From Nitrosospira briensis (GTDB taxonomy: Bacteria; Pseudomonadota; Gammaproteobacteria; Burkholderiales; Nitrosomonadaceae): a DNA stretch of 64,000 bases. Within the stretch, counting starts at the first letter, position 1. Every line of letters begins with the position of its first letter. Shown one piece after another: positions 58,021 through 64,000 of this stretch. The translations under genes and the position numbers were made by a program. Location: assembly GCF_900115125.1 (NCBI RefSeq), contig NZ_FOVJ01000004.1, positions 124,001 through 188,000 of the forward strand, in the 5' to 3' direction. The notes below the pieces were generated by a model. That model had not been told where the DNA came from. It ran no database searches and worked only from the letters and a program-made list of their open reading frames with translations.

Positions 58021-59499
58021 ATGAAATCCATCGCCACCCTTAATCTGCCCCAAATCTTTCCGCACCGCATATTCGTGATTTCCGATTTGCACCTTGGTGG
58101 CGAACATCCGCCTAGTCATCAAACGGCCCTTCGGGGTTTCAGAATTTGTACACAGACCGCACTGCTTGCTACCTTTATTCGGCGGGTTACGCAAGAAGGG
58201 GGCACGCTGAGACCCTGCGAACTTGTGATTAACGGGGATTTCGTGGATTTCCTCGCGGAAAAATCTGATGACAATCTGCAATGGCAACCATTCATTACTG
58301 AAGGAGAACGCGCGGCAAAACAGCTGTCCTTGATGATCGAGCGGGATCGAATCGTTTTTGACGCGCTGAAGGATCTGTTGGCCGCTGGCCACCGCTTGAC
58401 CATTCTTCTGGGCAATCACGACGCCGAGTTGTCGCTATTACCCGTGCGTCAAGTACTCGAACGAGAACTGGAAACCGATGGTAAGCGCTTTCGTTTTATT
58501 TTTGACGGCGAGGCGTATGTAGTCGGCTCAATCATTATTGAGCATGGGAACCGTTACGATGGCTGGAATGTGGTCGACTACGATGGCCTCAGGAGGACGC
58601 GTTCAGCCCAATCCCGTGGAGAAGATTTGGCTCAAGAACGTGCATTTCTTCCGCCAGCTGGCAGCATAATGGTTGCAACGGTCATGAATCAGATAAAGGA
58701 GCAGTTTCCGTTTGTTGATCTGCTCAAACCGGAGAACGAAGCGACCTTGCCACTGCTTTTGACGTTGGCGCCGCAGTACCGTGAACATTTGATGAAAGTC
58801 ATGAAACTGGCAATTAGAGCACAACGTCATTCACTGAACTCGAATGGGCAGCCTCGGTATGCGGGAGATATTACAGCGCATGGTTGGGAGTCAACTGAAG
58901 TACAGCTGGCGCATCTCTTAACCGCACATGTGAGTGATCCAGAGGTAAGTGAGTTCATGGAATTAATTAACCGGGCGGCTCCTCCCACCCTTGGCGGAAC
59001 TGAAGATGAGATTGCTTCCAAAGGCGTTGTTGACTATATGTCTTTATTTCCTATCATCACAACCGCTACTTCAACTCCGCTCGCTTCAAGGTTGCCTGCA
59101 CTTCTCACCGCTCTTTTTACATTGCGCGATGAACGTTCCTTCGATCGTTCACAAGAGGACGAGCAATACTTGGAGCCGGCACGAAAGCTGATCAATCGTG
59201 GGTTCAAGGTCGTGGTGTTTGGACACACTCACTTAGCAAAGAAGGTTGAGATAGGGGAAAGTATTTACCTTAACTCTGGCGCTTGGGCCGATTTAATCCG
59301 ATTCCCCTATGATCAGCTTGGACAGGAACGTGAGCATGCGTTGGAATGGTTGAGTGGTTTTGCAAATCATATGGAAAGGGGGGAAATCAAGCCATACCTT
59401 CTACATATGCCCACGTATGTCCGTATAGAGCTGGACAGCGGAGGAACAGTTCTTCATGCGGATATTCACGACTTTGCGGAAGGCCAGCCAATTGTATGA
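58021..59499 (+). CDS. Calcineurin-like metallophosphoesterase, cargo gene 1
   Basis: 492 residues from ATG 58021, with AGAGGAG 7 bases before it; a longer GTG start at 57988 is less likely. Metal ligands are all visible: D22 and H24 in SDLHLGG, D73 in NGDFVDF, N132/H133 in GNHDAE, H175 in IEHGNRYD, and H402/H404 in VFGHTHLAKK. About 220 residues between H175 and the last motif form a large insert (181-400) not present in compact members. It may hydrolyse a phosphodiester, nucleotide or protein phosphate; the substrate is unknown. Its stop overlaps the next start by 4 bp, so the two act together. Confidence 0.88.
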   Translation: MKSIATLNLPQIFPHRIFVISDLHLGGEHPPSHQTALRGFRICTQTALLATFIRRVTQEGGTLRPCELVINGDFVDFLAEKSDDNLQWQPFITEGERAAKQLSLMIERDRIVFDALKDLLAAGHRLTILLGNHDAELSLLPVRQVLERELETDGKRFRFIFDGEAYVVGSIIIEHGNRYDGWNVVDYDGLRRTRSAQSRGEDLAQERAFLPPAGSIMVATVMNQIKEQFPFVDLLKPENEATLPLLLTLAPQYREHLMKVMKLAIRAQRHSLNSNGQPRYAGDITAHGWESTEVQLAHLLTAHVSDPEVSEFMELINRAAPPTLGGTEDEIASKGVVDYMSLFPIITTATSTPLASRLPALLTALFTLRDERSFDRSQEDEQYLEPARKLINRGFKVVVFGHTHLAKKVEIGESIYLNSGAWADLIRFPYDQLGQEREHALEWLSGFANHMERGEIKPYLLHMPTYVRIELDSGGTVLHADIHDFAEGQPIV

Positions 59500-62400
59500 A
59501 AGCTTCGACAAAAGCAGCCATTGCGCGAGTCGAAGCAGGTCCGTTAGCGAGTAGAAGCATTGGCACCGCCTTTCTTATTTCCGAACGGTATCTCTTGACT
59601 GCTTTGCACGTGGTGGGAGATCGCAAGTCGCTTCATAGCAGCGGTAGCTCCTTTTTTGAACCAATTAAGCTATTTTTCGGGGGATCAAACGAGTCTGTTA
59701 ATGCACACGTCGTAGAGGGTTGCTGGAATACCAATGCTGATTGGGCCCTGCTTGAAATTGCCGAAGCTCCTCTGGATGCGAGGCCCATCCTATTGGCGAC
59801 TCTTACGGATGGAGTCACACCAAAATTTAACTCGTTCGGATATCCGATTGAACATGGCTCGCTGTCCGTAAAAGGCGAAGTGAGAGACGTAGCCGCAAAT
59901 TATTACGATGCACAAGTATTACAGCTTTTCTGCGAAGAATTAGGGGCGGGAGGAAGCCCCCTCAACGGTTTATCTGGCTCACCTTGTCTTGTAGGTGACT
60001 TTGCAGTGGGTGTGGTGAGAGCTCACCCAGTAAAAAAAGAGGTCATTGGAGCAGCCCAATCTATTACAGTAAAAAATGGCGTTCTGTATGCTTGCCCCTT
60101 GCCAGAAATCATATCGTTATGCAATCAGCGTATTTCTTCCCTGACTATCCTTGCACCTAGGGAATTGTCACCGGAAGCACTGAGGCTAATAGTTCATGGT
60201 GAGGAAAGGCCCGCACGTTGCCCCACGCCACAAGATTTTGAAACTTACCTCGCTGATAAACGTAAGGGATTCGTTGGAAGGAAGCGGCTATTCGAGCGGG
60301 TGAATGCATGGACAAAGAAGGGTCCGGGGCACGCGCTACTAGTTATCGGGGATCCCGGTTTCGGCAAATCCGCCATCGTGGCCGAAATGATCGAGCGTCG
60401 GCAAGCAATGGAGATTGTGGCATGGTTCTGCTGCCGGTGGGACTATCAAGACCAGCTTTCTCCTCGCGTATTCGTCGAAGCCATCGCGGCATCCCTTGCC
60501 GAGAATCTACCTTCCTATGCGGAGATTTTAGCAACAAGCGAATTACAAACGCTCCTCGAGAAGGCTCAAACCGGTACGCAAGTGGGACCCCGAACCCTGT
60601 TCGAGCAACTCGTGCTCGGGCCGCTTGGCCGGCTCCCTAAGCCGCCAGCGAGCCCGCAGCTTATTGTAGTCGATGCGCTCGATGAATCGCTTGCCGTACC
60701 TCAGGGCATTGTCGATCTGCTGGCCGGCACACTTCATCAGTGGCCGAAATGGTTGCGTATTGTTGCCACCTCACGCGACCACCCAGAGGTCTTGGAAAGC
60801 CTGCATGGAATGCAGGCGGAGATTTTGAAAGCGAATAATGCCGACAATAAGGACGATCTTAGTGATTATGTTATCGGCCGTCTACAGCTTCCCACAACTG
60901 GGGGCGAACGCGTCACGGACAATAGCCGCTACAGGTTCGTGATGGAGGTCGCACAGGGCAATTTCCTCATTGGAAAACTATTGATTGATGAAATTGATGC
61001 GGGTTACCTGGATCAAGAAGAGCTCGACAATATCAAATTACGCCGTGATACTTCCCTCGTCCCCCTAGGGTTACAATTGTTTTACCAACGCTCCTTTGAT
61101 CGCCTTTTCCCTGAAGAGCAGGACTTCCTATCCGCACGCATGGTGCTTGCACTCACCATGGCCGCGCTGGAACCGCTCGATCTACCCACTCTCCAAGTCG
61201 CAAGTGGAGTTGAGAATGCCAAGCTGGGAGCAATTCTCAGAAAGCTGGCAAGCTTCCTACCGTTACGTTCGGACAAACATTTCGCGTTCTTCCACAAATC
61301 AGTACATGACTGGCTTGACGTCAGAATGGTCGACGCCAAATATGGCGATCCTATCGCTAAGCGCTTTGCCATCGATATACAAGTGGGGCAGCAATTATTA
61401 GTGCATTGGGCGCAACATATCTTTGAGGCAGATTATTCAAAAACGCCGCGTTATGTTCTACGCCATCTGCCAGCGCATCTGATAGAACTAGGGGACACGA
61501 ACAGGTTACGTGCAGTCCTTTTCGACTTCAATTGGCTCTCTATCAAGCTTGATCAGCTTGGTATTCAAGCCATTCTGGAAGATTTCGAGCGACTTCCATT
61601 ATCATTGGCTAAGCAACAGTCTCTGCAACTACTTCAGCGATCGCTGCAAATGACAGCGCATATCCTCGCACGCTCGCCGAAACAGCTAGCTTCCCAGTTG
61701 CTCGGCCGAGTACGTCAAGAAATGGGGCCTGAGTTTGTTTCGTTGCTCAATGCAGCACGTAGGTGGCGGGGGGGCGTTTGGCTTCTTCCTATACGTGTTG
61801 ACATGCAGCCGCCCGGCGCCCTGTTGCGGATTATGGAAGGGCATGAGGGTGGGGTGGCGGCTCTCGCCTTCAGTTCCAATAGCAAGCGCATCGTCTCGGG
61901 CAGCGATGACGGGACGCTTCGGCTGTGGGATGCTGCTAACGGCCAGTGCATCGGCAGCAGCACTTATCAGGAATGGTATACGAGTGTAGTGAGGGTTGCT
62001 TTCAGTCTCGACGGCACGCGTATCCTCTCGGAGAGCGCTTACGGGACGCCCCTGCTATGGGATGCGGCTAGCTGCCAGCCCATTGGTTATCGGATGAAAA
62101 GACATGAGCTTTTCGTGAAGACTGCCGCTTTCAGCCCAGACGGCACGCGCATCGTCTCGAGGGAATTGGGCGAAACGCTGCGGCTGTGGGACGCCACCAA
62201 CGGCGAGCCCATCGGGGGCCCGCTAGAGGGGCATGAGATGGAGGTGTTGAGTGTCGCCTTTAGTCCTGATGGCAAGCGCCTCGTTTCAGGCTGCCATGAC
62301 GGCACTATGTGTCTGTGGAATACTACCACTGGCCAACCCATCGGCGTCTTGGTGGAAGGGCATAAGGATGCGGTGTATAGCATCGCTTTCAGCCCCGATG

Positions 62401-63929
62401 GCAAGCGCATCGTCTCAGGTAGCCGTGACAGGACGCTGCGTCTGTGGGATGCTAGCAGTTGCCAGCCCATCGGTAGTCTGCTGGAAGGGCATGGTGATTC
62501 GGTGACGAATGTCGCCTATAGCCCTGATGGCAAACGCATCGTCTCAGGCAGCCTTGATGGCACTATGTACCTGTGGGATGCTACCACTGGCCAGCCAATC
62601 AGCGCCCTTCCGTGGGATGCTACCACTGGCCCGCCCATCAGCGCCTTTTTAGGGCGGACTCGGAGCTGGTTCGGCTTCAGCCCTGATAGCACGCGCATCG
62701 TCTCGCAGAACGATGACGGGACGCTGCGGTGGTGGGACGCTGCCAGCGGCCAGTGTATCGTTACCACTTACTTGGAATGGCATGAGGTTAAAGCGACCTG
62801 TATCGATTTCAGCCCCGATGGCAAACGCATCGTCTCGGGAAGCAATGACGGCACCCTGCGGCTGTGGGATGCTACCAGCGGCCAGCCCATCAGCCGCCCA
62901 ATGGAAGGGCATCGCGATGTGGTTAGAGCTGTTGCCTTTAGTCCTGAGGGAAAGCACGTCCTCTCGGGCAGCGATGACGGGACGCTACGGCTGTGGGATA
63001 CTGCCAGCAACTCGTGCATCAGTAACCTATTGGAAGGGCATCGCGATTGGGTTAGGAGTGTTGCCTTTAGTCCTGACGGCAAGCGTATCGTCTCGGGCAG
63101 CGATGATGGGACGCTGCGGCTGTGGGACGCCACCAACAGCGAGCCCATCGGAGGCCCGCTAGAGGGGCATGAGATGGAGGTGTGGAGTGTCGCCTTCAGT
63201 CCTGATGCTAAGCGCATCGTGTCGGGCAGCCGTAACCCGGCACTATGGCTTTGGGATGCCACCACTGGCCAACCGATCGGCACGCCATTGGAAGGGCATG
63301 ATGGTACGGTGACAAGTGTTGCTTTCAGTCGTGATGGCAAGCGCATTATCTCGGGCAGCTATGACGGCACGGTGTGGCGTTGGGACGCTGCTACCGGCCA
63401 ACCCATCAACACCCCTCTGGAAGGATATGAGGGAAATAGCGTGCCAAGTGTGGCCTTCAGTCCCGACGGCACGCGCGTTGTCTTGGGAAGTGATCACGGG
63501 ATCGTGCAGTTGTGGGATATCAGCGGCCAGTGGATCGACAACAGCACTTGCCAGGAATGGCATGAAGGTAGAGTGAAAAGCGTTGCTTTCAGTCCCGACG
63601 GTATGTGCGTCGTCTCCGGCAGCGAGGATGGAACGCTGCGGCTGTGGGATGCTACCAGCGGCCAGCCCATCGGTGCTCCCCTAGAAGGGCATAAAGATTG
63701 GGTGTTAAGTGTCGCCTTTAGTTCCGACGGCGCACACATCGTCTCGGGTAGCAATGATCGGACGATAAGACTGTGGGAAGTCAAAAGCGGCCACGAACTC
63801 ACCCAAATTGAACTCGAATCAATTGTCACAAGCGTTGCCTGGCATGGCGAGATGGTGGCCGCTGGGGGAGCCAATGGCGCGGTGTATATATTTCGCGTAG
63901 TTGGACCAGATGATTCGCTAGAGCTATGA
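59496..63929 (+). CDS. Trypsin-like protease / NACHT-type STAND NTPase / WD40 protein, cargo gene 2
   Basis: 1,477 residues from the ATG overlapping the phosphoesterase stop (ATGA). Order: (1) residues 1-210, a trypsin-like serine protease with triad H38 (LLTALHVVGD), D82 (NADWALLEI) and S160 (LNGLSGSPCLVG), no signal peptide, so cytosolic; (2) about 258-480, a STAND/NACHT-type ATPase with FVGRKRLFERV, P-loop IGDPGFGKSAIV (K291) and Walker B LIVVDALDES (D393, D396, E397); (3) about 480-780, helical arm; (4) about 780-1470, some 15-16 WD40 repeats, enough for two seven-blade propellers. STAND proteins use the C-terminal repeats to sense a trigger, oligomerise with ATP, and fire the N-terminal effector, here proteolysis. 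The cargo position and the partner phosphoesterase suggest anti-phage defence; that role is inferred. Confidence 0.92.
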   Translation: MKASTKAAIARVEAGPLASRSIGTAFLISERYLLTALHVVGDRKSLHSSGSSFFEPIKLFFGGSNESVNAHVVEGCWNTNADWALLEIAEAPLDARPILLATLTDGVTPKFNSFGYPIEHGSLSVKGEVRDVAANYYDAQVLQLFCEELGAGGSPLNGLSGSPCLVGDFAVGVVRAHPVKKEVIGAAQSITVKNGVLYACPLPEIISLCNQRISSLTILAPRELSPEALRLIVHGEERPARCPTPQDFETYLADKRKGFVGRKRLFERVNAWTKKGPGHALLVIGDPGFGKSAIVAEMIERRQAMEIVAWFCCRWDYQDQLSPRVFVEAIAASLAENLPSYAEILATSELQTLLEKAQTGTQVGPRTLFEQLVLGPLGRLPKPPASPQLIVVDALDESLAVPQGIVDLLAGTLHQWPKWLRIVATSRDHPEVLESLHGMQAEILKANNADNKDDLSDYVIGRLQLPTTGGERVTDNSRYRFVMEVAQGNFLIGKLLIDEIDAGYLDQEELDNIKLRRDTSLVPLGLQLFYQRSFDRLFPEEQDFLSARMVLALTMAALEPLDLPTLQVASGVENAKLGAILRKLASFLPLRSDKHFAFFHKSVHDWLDVRMVDAKYGDPIAKRFAIDIQVGQQLLVHWAQHIFEADYSKTPRYVLRHLPAHLIELGDTNRLRAVLFDFNWLSIKLDQLGIQAILEDFERLPLSLAKQQSLQLLQRSLQMTAHILARSPKQLASQLLGRVRQEMGPEFVSLLNAARRWRGGVWLLPIRVDMQPPGALLRIMEGHEGGVAALAFSSNSKRIVSGSDDGTLRLWDAANGQCIGSSTYQEWYTSVVRVAFSLDGTRILSESAYGTPLLWDAASCQPIGYRMKRHELFVKTAAFSPDGTRIVSRELGETLRLWDATNGEPIGGPLEGHEMEVLSVAFSPDGKRLVSGCHDGTMCLWNTTTGQPIGVLVEGHKDAVYSIAFSPDGKRIVSGSRDRTLRLWDASSCQPIGSLLEGHGDSVTNVAYSPDGKRIVSGSLDGTMYLWDATTGQPISALPWDATTGPPISAFLGRTRSWFGFSPDSTRIVSQNDDGTLRWWDAASGQCIVTTYLEWHEVKATCIDFSPDGKRIVSGSNDGTLRLWDATSGQPISRPMEGHRDVVRAVAFSPEGKHVLSGSDDGTLRLWDTASNSCISNLLEGHRDWVRSVAFSPDGKRIVSGSDDGTLRLWDATNSEPIGGPLEGHEMEVWSVAFSPDAKRIVSGSRNPALWLWDATTGQPIGTPLEGHDGTVTSVAFSRDGKRIISGSYDGTVWRWDAATGQPINTPLEGYEGNSVPSVAFSPDGTRVVLGSDHGIVQLWDISGQWIDNSTCQEWHEGRVKSVAFSPDGMCVVSGSEDGTLRLWDATSGQPIGAPLEGHKDWVLSVAFSSDGAHIVSGSNDRTIRLWEVKSGHELTQIELESIVTSVAWHGEMVAAGGANGAVYIFRVVGPDDSLEL
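61833..63900 (+). repeat. WD40 repeat array, about 15-16 units of ~129 bp
   Basis: Units follow EGH-(x)-VxSVAFSPDGKRIVSG then DGTLRLWDATxGQPI. Blades 3-4 and 10-11 share the linker PIGGPLEGHEMEV and are nearly identical in bases, synonymous sites included. Blade 6 carries a 39-bp internal duplication (GTGGGATGCTACCACTGGCC at 62573 and 62612). Blade pairs 1-2 and 13-14 share the unusual STYQEW/STCQEW linker. Confidence 0.9.
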
Positions 63930-64000
63930 TGAGCTACTGAGGAGGCATCAAAAAAGCGGTAGCTTTGTCAATGCAAGGCTGATTATTTCACATCATATTA
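63930..64000. other. Right edge, no gene seen
   Basis: 71 bases after the WD40 gene stop. No frame or hairpin of note; the element's right attachment site is not reached. Confidence 0.4.

Noticed and set aside
62087-63874. Several minus-strand frames rich in Pro-Ser-Gly across the WD40 array
   Set aside because: They are the reverse reading of repeated WD40 codons, hence their repetitive look.
61833-63900. Regular ~129-bp repeats suggesting CRISPR or satellite DNA
   Set aside because: Units are coding WD40 blades with divergent synonymous sites; there are no short identical repeats with unique spacers anywhere in the window.

Overview
This window is most likely a chromosomal segment of a betaproteobacterium, probably a Nitrosomonadales ammonia oxidiser of the Nitrosospira type. 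That is an inference from gene content: an Slp-type outer-membrane lipoprotein, a PEP-CTERM-tagged secreted carbonic anhydrase, a paired cyanophycin synthetase cluster with its ABC transporter/DUF1854 partner, YdbH-YnbE-YdbL, and moderate GC. No rRNA or tRNA gene was seen that could settle the genus.

Bases 1-51,800 are dense core chromosome. The left end holds a truncated exported protein, an Slp lipoprotein, an epoxide-hydrolase-like enzyme and a DUF3047 protein. Next come an ovothiol operon (ovoA and an overlapping ovoB-like PLP lyase, then an EamA exporter) and a cyanophycin block (ABC transporter, DUF1854 protein, alpha-carbonic anhydrase, cphA-prime, cphA), followed by dodecin. Proteostasis and stress genes follow: clpS-clpA, a cold-shock protein, and grpE-dnaK-dnaJ with two clear sigma-32 promoters. 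Between these lie icd, nudJ-mnmA, a GST and purB. Further right are a RIO kinase, YchJ, an SrkA-like kinase, a peptidoglycan-binding-domain protein, an ADP-ribose pyrophosphatase, phoB-phoR, glycerate kinase, uvrA, a YajR-like exporter, ssb, a ComEA-like protein, cysM, ydbH-ynbE-ydbL, an exonuclease, rlmD and a Bax-inhibitor-1 protein.

From about 51,800 to the right edge the character changes to an integrated, partly decayed phage-satellite-like element. It contains the C-terminal remnant of a P4-type integrase, an unknown gene, an AlpA-type regulator broken by an in-frame TGA, and a primase/VapE-helicase gene split by a one-base shift in a G6 run. An iteron-like TGTTCC repeat set around an AT-rich stretch is a candidate replication origin. 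A small-terminase-like gene and a frameshifted IS481-family transposase follow.

The element then carries an intact two-gene cargo whose reading frames overlap by 4 bp: a calcineurin-like metallophosphoesterase and a 1,477-residue trypsin-like protease / NACHT-type STAND NTPase / WD40 protein. By architecture and location this pair is the best candidate in the window for an undescribed anti-phage or abortive-infection system. Its WD40 array shows signs of recent internal repeat exchange, as expected of a fast-changing sensor. The window ends just after this gene, so the right boundary of the element is not visible.
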